Assembly (NCBI RefSeq): GCF_017573505.1
Contig: NZ_JAGEOJ010000015.1
Span: forward strand, 186,001-250,000
DNA length: 64,000 nucleotides
From: Actinomadura barringtoniae
Lineage (GTDB): Bacteria > Actinomycetota > Actinomycetes > Streptosporangiales > Streptosporangiaceae
Reading direction: 5' to 3'
Part shown: positions 33,230 to 41,966 of the stretch, piece after piece
Layout: the number at the start of each line of letters is the position of its first letter
Position numbering within the stretch: position 1 is the stretch's first letter
Position numbers and translations under genes: made by a program
The notes under the pieces: model-generated
Seen by the model: only the letters and a program-made list of their open reading frames with translations
What the model was told of the DNA's origin: nothing
Databases searched by the model: none

Positions 33230-34363
33230 TCAGCTCAGGATCGCGCGCAGCGTGTCGATGACGCGGTCCTGGTCGGACTCGGTGAGGTCGGGGAAGAGCG
33301 GCAGCGACAGCTGCTCTTCGTAGAAGGACTCCGCCACCGGGCACATCCCGCGCCGGTAGCCGAGGTCCTCGAAGACCGGGTGCCGGTACGCGGGGATGTA
33401 GTTCACCTGTACTCCGATGCCGGCCGCCCGCATGCGGTCGTACACCTCACGCCTGCGGCCGTCCAGAACGCGCACCGCGTACAGGTGCCACATGGGGTCG
33501 GCGCCGGGACGGACCGCCGGCAGCCGCACCCCGGGGACATCCGCGAGCAGTTCGTTGTAGCGGGCGACCAGCTGGGCCCGCCGCTCCTTGAAGAAGGCGA
33601 GGCGGCCGAGCTGGCTCGTACCGAGTGCGCAGAGCACATCCGGCAGCCGGTAGTTGAGGCCGAGCGAGTGGACCTCCTGGTGCCAGCCGCCCTCGTCCGG
33701 CGAGCGCAGCCGGTCGGCTTCCCGGACCAGACCGTGGCAGCGGAAACGCCTCGCCCGGTCCAGCAGGCCCGCGTCCTTGACCGCGACCGCTCCGCCCTCG
33801 CCCGTCGTCGCGTTCTTCGTCGGGAAGAAGGAGAACGTGGTCATGTCGGCGAGCGCGCCCACCGGGACGTCGTTCCAGGTCGAGCCGATCGAGTGGGCGG
33901 CGTCGGCGAGCAGCAGCGCGTCGGCCCGGTCGGCGACCTTGCCGAGCGCGTCATAGTCGGCGGGCTGCCCGGCATAGTCCACCGCGGTGACGACGTGGGT
34001 GCGGGAGGAGGTCGCGGCGTCGGCCGCCTCGGGGTCGAGGTTGGCGGTGTCCTCACAGACGTCGGCGAACACCACCGACGCCCCGAGCAGCATCGCGGTG
34101 GCGGCGGTCGCGACGAACGTCATCGGCGAGGTGACCACCTGGCTGCCGGGGCCGACCCCCGCCGCCGCGTAGGCGACGTGGAGCGCGGCCGTCCCGGAGG
34201 TGACACTGACGCACGGCACGCCGCCCGTCCAGCCGGCCAGCGCGTCCTCGAACGCGGTGACCTCGGGGCCGGTCGTCAGCCAGTCGCCGCGGAGCACGCC
34301 CGCGACCGCGGCGATGTCGTTCTCATCGATGGACTGGCGGCCGTAGGCGAGCACGCCGGTCAC
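33230..34363 (-). CDS. pseC: PseC-type UDP-sugar aminotransferase
   Basis: A 377-aa PLP enzyme of the DegT/DnrJ/EryC1 family, aminating the 4-keto intermediate made by PseB. It opens VLAYGRQSIDENDIAAV and GDWLTTGPEVTAFE, has SGTAALH, the PLP-phosphate motif DAAHSIGS, and the catalytic Lys183 in FFPTKNATTGEGG; LNYRLPDVLCALG follows. GTG 34363 overlaps the pseB stop (GTGA), which decides the start over the longer frame to 34408. Confidence 0.92.
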   Translation of the reverse strand: MTGVLAYGRQSIDENDIAAVAGVLRGDWLTTGPEVTAFEDALAGWTGGVPCVSVTSGTAALHVAYAAAGVGPGSQVVTSPMTFVATAATAMLLGASVVFADVCEDTANLDPEAADAATSSRTHVVTAVDYAGQPADYDALGKVADRADALLLADAAHSIGSTWNDVPVGALADMTTFSFFPTKNATTGEGGAVAVKDAGLLDRARRFRCHGLVREADRLRSPDEGGWHQEVHSLGLNYRLPDVLCALGTSQLGRLAFFKERRAQLVARYNELLADVPGVRLPAVRPGADPMWHLYAVRVLDGRRREVYDRMRAAGIGVQVNYIPAYRHPVFEDLGYRRGMCPVAESFYEEQLSLPLFPDLTESDQDRVIDTLRAILS

Positions 34364-35340
34364 ACGCAGGACGCGAGGAGCGCCTGCAGGTCGTCGGTCG
34401 ACAGCCACATGTCGTTGGAGTCGGAGCGGAAGGAGAAGCCCTCGCTGACCGCCTCGCCGCCCTGCGGCGGCATGTAGCCCCAGGTCGCGATCGTCGGCAT
34501 GACCACGTACCGGTCGGCCAGGCGCACCGTGCGGTGGCTGTCGTCGGCGGCGATCATCTCCTCGTGCAGCTTCTCGCCGGGCCGGATCCCGACCTCGTGG
34601 AACGCGCAGTCGGGCGCGACGGCCTGGGCGAGGTCGACGATCCGCATGCTCGGGATGCGCGGCACGTACAGCTCGCCGCCCTGCATCAGGCCGAACGAGT
34701 CGACGACGAACTGCACCGCCTGGTCCAGCGTGATCCAGAACCGGGTCATCCGCTTGTCGGTGATCGGCAGGCTCTCGCCGCGGTCGGCGAGCCGCCGGAA
34801 GAACGGGATGACCGAGCCGCGGCTGCCCATGACGTTGCCGTAGCGGACGACCGAGAAGCGCGTCTGGTGCTGCGCGGCGTAGTGGTTGCCCGAGACGAAG
34901 AGCTTGTCGGCGGTCAGCTTCGTCGCGCCGTAGAGGTTGATCGGGCTGGAGGCCTTGTCGGTCGACAGCGCCACGACCTTCCGCACGCCGCAGTCGATGG
35001 CGGCCTCGATGACGTTCTGCGAGCCGTGCACGTTGGTCTGCACGTACTCGAACGGGTTGTACTCGGCGGTGTCGACCTGCTTGAGCGCCGCCGCGTGCAC
35101 CACGTACTCGACCTCGTGCATGGCGCGGCGCAGCCGCTCGCGGTCGCGGATGTCACCGATGAACCAGCGGATCCGCTGGTCGTCATCGAAGAGCTGCCGC
35201 ATCTCGTACTGCTTCAGCTCGTCCCGGGAGAAGACCACGATGCGGCGCGGATCGAGGTGGTCGAGAACGTGCCGCAGGAACGCCTTACCGAAGGAGCCGG
35301 TGCCCCCCGTGATCAGGATCGACGCGCCACTCAGTTCCAC
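34360..35340 (-). CDS. pseB: UDP-GlcNAc 4,6-dehydratase (inverting), PseB
   Basis: A 326-aa SDR that converts UDP-GlcNAc to UDP-2-acetamido-2,6-dideoxy-beta-L-arabino-hexos-4-ulose, the first committed step to pseudaminic acid. ILITGGTGSFGKAFLRH is the NAD motif; FSRDELKQYEMRQ, HAAALKQVDTAEYNPFE, STDKASSPINLYGATKL (YxxxK) and FWITLDQAVQFV are all PseB/FlaA1 hallmarks. GTG 35340 is preceded by a PseB-typical short leader. It is divergent from pseF across a 96-base promoter gap. Confidence 0.94.
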   Translation of the reverse strand: MELSGASILITGGTGSFGKAFLRHVLDHLDPRRIVVFSRDELKQYEMRQLFDDDQRIRWFIGDIRDRERLRRAMHEVEYVVHAAALKQVDTAEYNPFEYVQTNVHGSQNVIEAAIDCGVRKVVALSTDKASSPINLYGATKLTADKLFVSGNHYAAQHQTRFSVVRYGNVMGSRGSVIPFFRRLADRGESLPITDKRMTRFWITLDQAVQFVVDSFGLMQGGELYVPRIPSMRIVDLAQAVAPDCAFHEVGIRPGEKLHEEMIAADDSHRTVRLADRYVVMPTIATWGYMPPQGGEAVSEGFSFRSDSNDMWLSTDDLQALLASCV

Positions 35341-35436
35341 TGCCGATACCCCCCGTATCGATCGGTGACTGTGAGTAAGAATTCTGCGGTAGCGTAGCGC
35401 CTCGCTTCGATTACCGTGCTGACCTGGAGAAATGTC

Positions 35437-36174
35437 GTGTCCATCCACATGGTCGGGATCATTCAGGCTCGAATGGGGTCGTCCCGTCTTCCCGGCAAGG
35501 TGCTGCGTCCGCTGGCCGGGCGCAGCGTGCTCGGCTGGGTGATCCGCGCGGCTCAGGAGAGCCGGGTGCTGGACGGCCTCGTCGTCGCCACGACGGAGCT
35601 CGATGAGGACGACGTCGTCGTGGAGGAGTGCCGGCGGCTGGGCGTCGCCTGGCATCGCGGGCCGGTCGACGACGTGCTGACGCGGTTCACCGGTGCGCTG
35701 GAGGCCCGTCCCTCGGCGGAGGCGGTCATGCGTTTCACCGCCGACTGCCCGCTGCTGGACCCGGCCGTCGTACGGACCGCCGCGACGACGTTCCGCGCCG
35801 TCCCCGGCCTCCACTACCTCAGCACCGGGATCCCGCACACGCTGCCGCGCGGCCTCGACGTCGAGATCATCACCGTGCAGGCCCTGCGGCGCATCGACGA
35901 GGTCGCGATCGGTCACCACCGCACGCACGTGACGTCATACGCCTACACCCATCCCCGTTCGTTCTCCCTCATGGGCCTGACCTTCGCGCCGTCCACCGCC
36001 CATCTGCGGGTCACACTGGACACCAAGGAGGACTGGGATCTGATCGAGGCCGTGGTGAACAAGTTCGGAGACGTCGCCGTGCCGTACCAGGAGCTCATCG
36101 ACTGGCTGGAGATCAACCCCGACGTGCGCGCACTCAACGCCCACGTCCGGCAGAAGGAGCTCGCGGAGGCGTGA
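35437..36174 (+). CDS. pseF: Pseudaminic acid cytidylyltransferase
   Basis: A 245-aa CMP-nonulosonic acid synthetase-type nucleotidyltransferase (SpsF-like). The signature IIQARMGSSRLPGKVLRPL is at the N terminus, followed by FTADCPLLDP. GTG 35437 is selected because GGAGA sits 8 bases upstream; GTG 35416 has no such site. It activates the sugar acid with CTP so that a transferase can use it. Coupled to pseG (GTGA). Confidence 0.88.
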   Translation: MSIHMVGIIQARMGSSRLPGKVLRPLAGRSVLGWVIRAAQESRVLDGLVVATTELDEDDVVVEECRRLGVAWHRGPVDDVLTRFTGALEARPSAEAVMRFTADCPLLDPAVVRTAATTFRAVPGLHYLSTGIPHTLPRGLDVEIITVQALRRIDEVAIGHHRTHVTSYAYTHPRSFSLMGLTFAPSTAHLRVTLDTKEDWDLIEAVVNKFGDVAVPYQELIDWLEINPDVRALNAHVRQKELAEA

Positions 36175-37229
36175 GGGTCGGTATCCGGTGCGATGCCGGC
36201 ACGCGGATGGGCGTCGGTCACCTCATCCGCTGCGTGGCCCTGGCCGAGGAGCTCGTTCAGCGGGGGGCCGAGGTGCTGTTCCTCGGTGCGGTCGACGGGC
36301 CTGACTGGATCCGCGCCCAGCTCGACCTGCGCGGGTTCCCGCTCCGGCCCGCCCCTGACTCGCCCGCGGATCTCTCCGCGCTGGCCGTACGGCTCGGGCT
36401 GGACGCGATGGTCATCGATTCGTACGTGACGGATCCGGAGTGCGGGCACTCCCTGGCCCTCGCGGGGGTACGCGTCATGGCCATCGTCGACGGCGACCTG
36501 CGCGGCCAGCGGGCGGACGTCTACGTCGACCAGAACCTGGGAGCCGAGGCGACGGCGATCGAGATCCCGGCGACGGCCACCCGGCTCGCGGGGACCGGCT
36601 ACGTCCTGCTCCGCGATTCGGTGCGTGGCCTGCGTCCTTCACAGCCCCGCACGGCCACGACCGCGTGCCCGAGGCTGCTCTGCGTGTTCGGCGGCACGGA
36701 CGCGGCCGACGTGGCGCCACGCGTGGTCGAGCTCGCAGCCTCGACCGGGGCGCCCTTCGCGGCCACGGTCATCGCGCCGCGAGAGTCGACGGTGCGCGCG
36801 CTCGAAGCCGTTCCGCTCCTTGCGGGCCAGTCGGTGACGGCGATCCCGCCGACCGATCGGTTCGCGGAGCTGGCCGCCGGTTCGGATCTGGTCATCAGCG
36901 CCGCCGGGACCTCCACGTGGGAGTTGCTGTGCCTCGGCCTGCCGACGGCCCTCGTCTGGGTCGCCGACAACCAGCTCCTGGGGTACGAGCCGACGATCGC
37001 GCGAGGGCTCACCGCAGGCCTGGGCAACCCCGCGCACTACGACGACCCCGCCTCACGTACGGAGGCCGCCGCGGTCCTGAAGCGGCTCCTTGAGGACCCG
37101 GCGGAACGTCACGCGATCGCCGTTCGCGGCCACGGCCTCATCGACGGGCGCGGCCGCGAACGGGTCGCGGACGTCTTGCTGGGCTCGGGTTCAGGCCTCG
37201 GTTCAGGCTTCGGTTCAGGCCTCGCCTAG
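36171..37229 (+). CDS. pseG: PseG UDP-sugar hydrolase
   Basis: A 352-aa GT-B-fold hydrolase that removes UDP from UDP-2,4-diacetamido-2,4,6-trideoxy-beta-L-altropyranose. RCDAGTRMGVGHLIRCVALA at the N terminus carries the conserved GHxxRC, and SAAGTSTWELLCLGLPTALV is the UDP-binding part. The last 15 residues are a Gly/Ser/Leu/Phe repeat from three 12-bp units (37188-37223), unlike other PseG proteins. The 3' end overlaps the convergent tagF-like gene by 15 bases. Confidence 0.9.
   Translation: MRVGIRCDAGTRMGVGHLIRCVALAEELVQRGAEVLFLGAVDGPDWIRAQLDLRGFPLRPAPDSPADLSALAVRLGLDAMVIDSYVTDPECGHSLALAGVRVMAIVDGDLRGQRADVYVDQNLGAEATAIEIPATATRLAGTGYVLLRDSVRGLRPSQPRTATTACPRLLCVFGGTDAADVAPRVVELAASTGAPFAATVIAPRESTVRALEAVPLLAGQSVTAIPPTDRFAELAAGSDLVISAAGTSTWELLCLGLPTALVWVADNQLLGYEPTIARGLTAGLGNPAHYDDPASRTEAAAVLKRLLEDPAERHAIAVRGHGLIDGRGRERVADVLLGSGSGLGSGFGSGLA
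37188..37223 (+). repeat. 12-bp tandem repeat x3 at the pseG 3' end
   Basis: GGTTCAGGCCTC, with one base changed in the middle copy, occurs three times in frame just before the stop and ends inside the 3' end of the opposite gene. It lengthens both C termini. Confidence 0.85.
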
Positions 37230-40200
37230 CTCGAACATGCGCTGGATGACCCGCTCGGCGGCGTGCCCGTCGTCGTACGGGCAGAACTTGTCGACGAAGG
37301 CCCCGTACGCGGGGTGCTGTGCCGCCCCGTCCATGTCCCGCAGGGCGGCGATCGTCTCGTCCGAGGTCCGCAGCAGCGGACCGGGAGCCTCGGCCTCGAA
37401 GTCGAAGTAGAAGCCCCTGACCTTGTCCCGGTACTTCTCCAGGTCGTAGGTGAAGAACACCATCGGCTTGCCCGTGACGGCGAAGTCGAACATCGCCGAG
37501 GAGTAGTCCGTCACCAGGACGTCGGCGGCCAGGTACAGCTCGGCGATGTCCGGATACCGCGACACGTCGACGACGAAGTCGTCCACCTGCGACCACGAAC
37601 GGTCGGTCACCAGGTAGTGCGTGCGGAGCAGGAGCACGTGGTCGGGGCCGAGCACGGCGCGTGCGCGGTCCAGGTCCAGCGCCAGTTCGAACGCGCGCCG
37701 TCCCCTGGCGAAGTAGAGGTCGTCGCGCCACGTCGGTACGTAGAGCACCACGCGCTTGCCTTCGGGGATGCCCAGTCGCCTGCGCACCTCGGCGGCGACC
37801 TGCGGGGCCTCCGGTCGCTGCAGCAGGTCGTTACGGGGATAGCCCGACTCCAGGATCTCGCCGCCGTACTGGTACGCCTTGCGCATGATGGGGCTTGTGA
37901 ACGGGTTGGGCGACAGCAGGACGTCCCATCGGGGAACCTCCCGGCGCACCCACCCGAGTGTGGCCTTCCGCATGTGCGGCAGCGCCGGTACGTCCAGGGC
38001 CAGCCGCTTCAGCGGCGTACCGTGCCAGCACTGCACATACGTCTGGTCAGGCCTCTTGTCGAACCAGGGCTGCTGGGCCTCGTTCCCGACGATGTAACGC
38101 GCGTGCGCGAGGGCCGTGTAGTGCTCCTTGCTGCCCACAAGGACGGTCCGCGCACCGTGCGGGGCCCGGAACTGCCCGTCCCGCGACACCCAGACGCAGT
38201 CGAGATCCGTCCGCTGCCGTACGAGCTCTTCGTAGATCGCGCGAGGATTGCAGGAGTACTGCCGCGCCATGTAGGCGTCGAAGACGACGAGGTCGCGAAG
38301 CGGCTCTGAGCACAGGCGCGGGTAGACGTCCTTGCGCAGCCTTTCTTGGGCGTAGAGCCCGCGTTCGTCGTCGGCCAGCGCCAGCCGCACGCGCAGACGC
38401 AGCGCGCCTCCCGAGGGAACGACCGACACCTCGTGAGCGCCGACGACCTTGGTGGGCGGGAGGTCGGGGACGGCGGCCCTTTCAAGGAGGACGGCGACGT
38501 CGGCGTCGCTTCCCTCGGAGGTTCCCGTGTCGGCACGAAGCTCCCAGGTCCCCGGGGCCAGCGGCAAGGGGGCGCCGAGTGCGGGCATCTCCCCCGGCTT
38601 GAAGCTCGCCCTGAAATGCCCCCCGGTCCAGGTCAGGGGAACGCCGTACTCCTCCGCCTCGCGGCCATGACGCAGGATCAGCTCGGCAGGCGGCGTGCCT
38701 TCACCGGCATAGTCACCGGCCACGGTGATGCGGTCGCCGTCCCAGGTCACGCTGGTCGCCACCAGGGCGCAGGGCCGGACCATCCCGAGGAGGTTCCCGT
38801 ACCGGGTGCGGGTCAGAGCCACTTCAAGGGCACCGGCGGGATAGCGCCCTTCGGCGGCTTCGGCGGCGAGCAGCGGCTTGATCGTCCCGGAGGCCGTACG
38901 GAGCCTGATCTCCCACTCGGTGAGCGCGGCGGGGCCGGCGTGGCCGTGCGCCGCCACCAGTTCCTGGAGCGGGAGCTCGGCCCGGAAGGATCCGCCACCC
39001 TCTGAACGAGGAGAGCACTCGACGGGTCCGGTGACCTTGAAGTCGGCCTGCCGGGCGGCGGCGACGAGCTCGACCGGGGCTTCCGACGCGTCCACCGTCC
39101 TGCCTTCGAGGACGATCGTGCCGTCGACGACCCGGTGCGCGGTCACGAGCGCCTTGATGGGCCGGACGCGCAAGGAGAACCCGTCCCCGCGCGCGACCGG
39201 CTGAATCCAGATGTCGTCGGCCTCGTGCAGCGCAGGCAGCCAGGCGTTCTGCTGATCCGCCGAGCTGCTCAGGCAACCGCCGCGCTTCGCGCCCTGGACG
39301 ACCACCTCGGTGTGGAGCTCCCACTCGCCGGTGCGGCGGCGGTGTCCTTCGAACGCGGACGGGTCCACCTCGACGACGAAGCCCGACCCGTCGTAACAGG
39401 CGGTCGGCTGGTTCGAGGCGGCCGTCACGTCGGGACGCCGCGACCGCTGCGGTTCCAGCGGGATGCGGACGCCCCGGCGGGTGTCCTGCAGCCACAAGGT
39501 GATCCGGCCGTCGTCCGTGGACGCCATGTCCAGGCGGTCGATGTAGGCATAGCCCGAGATCCGCAGCCTGCCCTCGTGCCAGACGACCGAGTCCACCTTG
39601 CCCCGGAACTCCAGCTCCTCGGTGACCTCGTAGACCGACCGGGGAATCCCGCGAAAACCGTCCTCGAAGAAGGGGTAGCGCGCGTACCAGCGCTGCTTGA
39701 GCACCCCCCGCCGCGTGACGGGCGCACCGAGGATCTGGGCCCGGTCGTCCGGGGCCATGACCTCAAGAAGCTCCGGCAGCTGACGGTGGCCCAGCAGGTG
39801 GACCCAGAGCCTCTCGAACGCCTTGAGCTGCCCGATCGCACCGCGGTCCGCCCGTTCGACGAACGCGGCACCGAGTTCGAGCAGAGCCCGCTGCTCGTCC
39901 TCCGGGGTCTTGGGCAGCTTCTTGACGAGCGTGTCCAGCTCTCGCCTGATCACTTGCTTGTGGTAGGTCCGCCGCAGCTTCGGCGCGCGCTCGCCGAGCA
40001 GGTCGCACACGGCGTGAACCGAGGCCATCCGGTCTTCGAGATCGACGGCGCCGTTGCGCTTGTCCGCCGGGGAGGCCGCCACCTTGCGCCACCAGTAGAC
40101 GGGGCTTTCGAGGACATCGACCGAGGAAGCCAGCACGTGCGCCCTGGCCGAGACCGGGCCGTCGGTGTGCAGGCCGTCGCCGAACGACAGGCCCTGCTCG

Positions 40201-40706
40201 TCCCAGAACGACCGTCGGTAGACCTTGTTCCAGACTCGGCGGTCCCGGAGCAGCGCCGTAGTCCGGGTGATGTGCGTCTTCTGAGCGCCCGCCTCGAAGG
40301 CCTCGCGGTGCGCCCGCGACTGGGAGGTGCGCCCGGACTCCAGCCGGAGCACGTTGCCGCAGGCCAGATCCGATCCGGTCTTCTCAAGAGAGCCGATCAG
40401 CAGCTCGTAGGCGTTGCCCACCACGACGTCGTGGGCGTCCGCGAAGGCCAGGAACTCGCCCTTCGCCAGCCGCGCTCCCCGATTGCGAGCGGCGCCGGCA
40501 CCGGAGTTGTCCTGGTGCAGCAGCACGAACCGCTCGTCGCGTTCGGCCATGGTCTTGGCGTGCACGGCACCGCCGTCGGTGGACCCGTCGTCCACCAGGA
40601 TCACCTCGAGGTCGCGCAGCGTCTGCCGGGCCAGCGACTCCAGGCACTCTTCGAGGTGGACCTCCTCATTGTGAAAGGGAACGATGACGCTGAGCTTCGG
40701 TGACAT
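37215..40706 (-). CDS. GT2 glycosyltransferase fused to TagF-like polyol-phosphate polymerase
   Basis: An 1163-aa protein. Residues 1-230 are a GT-A family 2 domain (SVIVPFHNEE, VILVDDGSTDGG, AARNRGA); the usual DxD-type motif reads FADAHD. Residues 230-790 hold a helical part and beta-rich repeats of unknown role. Residues about 800-1163 are a CDP-glycerol glycerophosphotransferase domain: QCWHGTPLKR with His895, LYVPTWRD, and LVTDYSSAMFDF. It probably extends a teichoic-acid-like polymer and adds a sugar. Monocistronic or followed from the CDP-alcohol transferase upstream (34-base gap). Confidence 0.88.
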   Translation of the reverse strand: MSPKLSVIVPFHNEEVHLEECLESLARQTLRDLEVILVDDGSTDGGAVHAKTMAERDERFVLLHQDNSGAGAARNRGARLAKGEFLAFADAHDVVVGNAYELLIGSLEKTGSDLACGNVLRLESGRTSQSRAHREAFEAGAQKTHITRTTALLRDRRVWNKVYRRSFWDEQGLSFGDGLHTDGPVSARAHVLASSVDVLESPVYWWRKVAASPADKRNGAVDLEDRMASVHAVCDLLGERAPKLRRTYHKQVIRRELDTLVKKLPKTPEDEQRALLELGAAFVERADRGAIGQLKAFERLWVHLLGHRQLPELLEVMAPDDRAQILGAPVTRRGVLKQRWYARYPFFEDGFRGIPRSVYEVTEELEFRGKVDSVVWHEGRLRISGYAYIDRLDMASTDDGRITLWLQDTRRGVRIPLEPQRSRRPDVTAASNQPTACYDGSGFVVEVDPSAFEGHRRRTGEWELHTEVVVQGAKRGGCLSSSADQQNAWLPALHEADDIWIQPVARGDGFSLRVRPIKALVTAHRVVDGTIVLEGRTVDASEAPVELVAAARQADFKVTGPVECSPRSEGGGSFRAELPLQELVAAHGHAGPAALTEWEIRLRTASGTIKPLLAAEAAEGRYPAGALEVALTRTRYGNLLGMVRPCALVATSVTWDGDRITVAGDYAGEGTPPAELILRHGREAEEYGVPLTWTGGHFRASFKPGEMPALGAPLPLAPGTWELRADTGTSEGSDADVAVLLERAAVPDLPPTKVVGAHEVSVVPSGGALRLRVRLALADDERGLYAQERLRKDVYPRLCSEPLRDLVVFDAYMARQYSCNPRAIYEELVRQRTDLDCVWVSRDGQFRAPHGARTVLVGSKEHYTALAHARYIVGNEAQQPWFDKRPDQTYVQCWHGTPLKRLALDVPALPHMRKATLGWVRREVPRWDVLLSPNPFTSPIMRKAYQYGGEILESGYPRNDLLQRPEAPQVAAEVRRRLGIPEGKRVVLYVPTWRDDLYFARGRRAFELALDLDRARAVLGPDHVLLLRTHYLVTDRSWSQVDDFVVDVSRYPDIAELYLAADVLVTDYSSAMFDFAVTGKPMVFFTYDLEKYRDKVRGFYFDFEAEAPGPLLRTSDETIAALRDMDGAAQHPAYGAFVDKFCPYDDGHAAERVIQRMFELGEA

Positions 40707-40740
40707 GTGTCTCCTGGTCAGGGAGGGGCCGGCAGCAGGT

Positions 40741-41694
40741 TCAGTGGTCGGCGTCGACGAGGGGGCCGCGCTGCGTCACTGCCTCAGCCGGGTTCCTGGG
40801 AGCCGGCACGACGCCCTGGACGGCGCCCTGGACGGCGCCCTGGACGGCGCCCTGGACGGCGCCCTGGACGGCGCCCTGGACGGCGAGCGACTCGCTCCCC
40901 TGCACGCGCCTGGCGAAGGAACGGCTCACGCCCCAGAACTTGTAGACGAGCAGCGCCTCGAAGGTGAGGAGCAGAGCGCCCGCGGCGGTGGTCACCGGGA
41001 TCACGGCTCCAGTGAGGGGGCCGACGATGAAGACGGCCATCTGGAACTCGATGCCGCTGAAGAGGTGCATGCGGATGCGGCGGCGTTGGAGGTTGCGGCG
41101 GAGGCGGAGGTAGCGGGTGGGGCGCGGCTTCGGGGTTGATGCGGTCTTCGGGGTTGATGCGGTCTTCGGGCGTGGGGCTCGCTTCGGCTTGGCCGGGGTG
41201 AGGTCGTGGGTCATCTGGCGGCGGGCCTTGGCGATCTTCGGGCCGTTCAGGTAGCGGACCATGTCGACGGCGACGATCGTGAAGCCGATCCAGAGGTAGA
41301 TCGGCTTGCCGGTCAGGGCGTACTGGCCCTGGGCCAGGGCGATCGCGCAGATGCAGTCGCGCACGCGGTCGAGCATGAAGTCGAGCCAGGCACCGAACGG
41401 GGAGCCCGTGCCCTTGAGGCGTGCGACCTTGCCGTCGACGCAGTCCAGGACGAAGCACAGGTGGTAGAGCACCGCGCCGAGCGCGAGCCAGCCGGCCGTG
41501 CCCTGCGTGAAGCAGGCGGCGGAGCCGAGGCCCAGCGCGAAGGCGGCCGTGGTGATCTGGTTCGGGGTGGCCGACGTCCGGTTGGCCACGACGCGGGTGA
41601 GGCGGGTCGCCACGGGGTCGACGAGCAGCACCGTCCACCACGCGTCGCGCCCCTTGCAGACCGCGCGCACGTCATCCAGCGAAAACGTCGGCAT
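40741..41694 (-). CDS. CDP-alcohol phosphatidyltransferase family protein with repetitive tail
   Basis: A 317-aa membrane enzyme. The CDP-alcohol motif DG-x2-AR-x8-G-x3-D-x3-D is complete at residues 87-109 (DGKVARLKGTGSPFGAWLDF, then MLD). A Lys/Pro/Thr-rich loop at about 178-200 contains an 18-bp repeat (PKTAST units, 41128-41163). The C terminus has six perfect 12-bp repeats (40813-40884) encoding VQGA units. ATG 41694 is chosen because the family-like part starts there. It may attach a polyol phosphate or inositol-type head group; the acceptor is unknown. Confidence 0.85.
   Translation of the reverse strand: MPTFSLDDVRAVCKGRDAWWTVLLVDPVATRLTRVVANRTSATPNQITTAAFALGLGSAACFTQGTAGWLALGAVLYHLCFVLDCVDGKVARLKGTGSPFGAWLDFMLDRVRDCICAIALAQGQYALTGKPIYLWIGFTIVAVDMVRYLNGPKIAKARRQMTHDLTPAKPKRAPRPKTASTPKTASTPKPRPTRYLRLRRNLQRRRIRMHLFSGIEFQMAVFIVGPLTGAVIPVTTAAGALLLTFEALLVYKFWGVSRSFARRVQGSESLAVQGAVQGAVQGAVQGAVQGAVQGVVPAPRNPAEAVTQRGPLVDADH
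40813..40884 (-). repeat. 12-bp tandem repeat x6 in the CDP-alcohol transferase C terminus
   Basis: Six identical copies of GCCCTGGACGGC (plus strand) encode a row of Val-Gln-Gly-Ala units. No drift between copies suggests recent or ongoing slippage; units are in frame. Confidence 0.95.
41128..41163 (-). repeat. 18-bp direct repeat x2 in the CDP-alcohol transferase loop
   Basis: CTTCGGGGTTGATGCGGT occurs twice back to back, with a partial third copy, encoding PKTAST units in a cytoplasmic basic loop. Confidence 0.9.
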
Positions 41695-41717
41695 GCAAGC
41701 AGCATGGTTTCCGGCGG

Positions 41718-41741
41718 TCGCGATGCTGCGAAGCATCGCGA
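41718..41741. promoter_or_regulatory. Perfect 10-bp hairpin upstream of the CDP-alcohol transferase gene
   Basis: TCGCGATGCT and its exact complement (41732-41741) flank a 4-base GCGA loop, 24 bases upstream of the transferase ATG at 41694 and 226 bases before the divergent GT2 start. It could be an operator or an RNA hairpin in the 5' leader. The rest of this 272-base divergent gap shows no gene. Confidence 0.5.
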
Positions 41742-41966
41742 TTGCCGGGCGATTGCATGACCCAGACTTGACCCGCAGCTAGCCCGGATGGCCGTACAAC
41801 CGGCGAATCACATGCCGCGTCCGGTCGCGCTCGGTTCGAGACAGTCCCGGTGGTTAGCAAGCAGCCCGCAAAGAGTGGCGCGGGAGAACGGCCGGAGGCA
41901 CACCGTGGGTGCTCTCGTGGTCTGCGACCGCCGGACGGCGGGGCTCGGATTTCCTCAGGAGGACCG

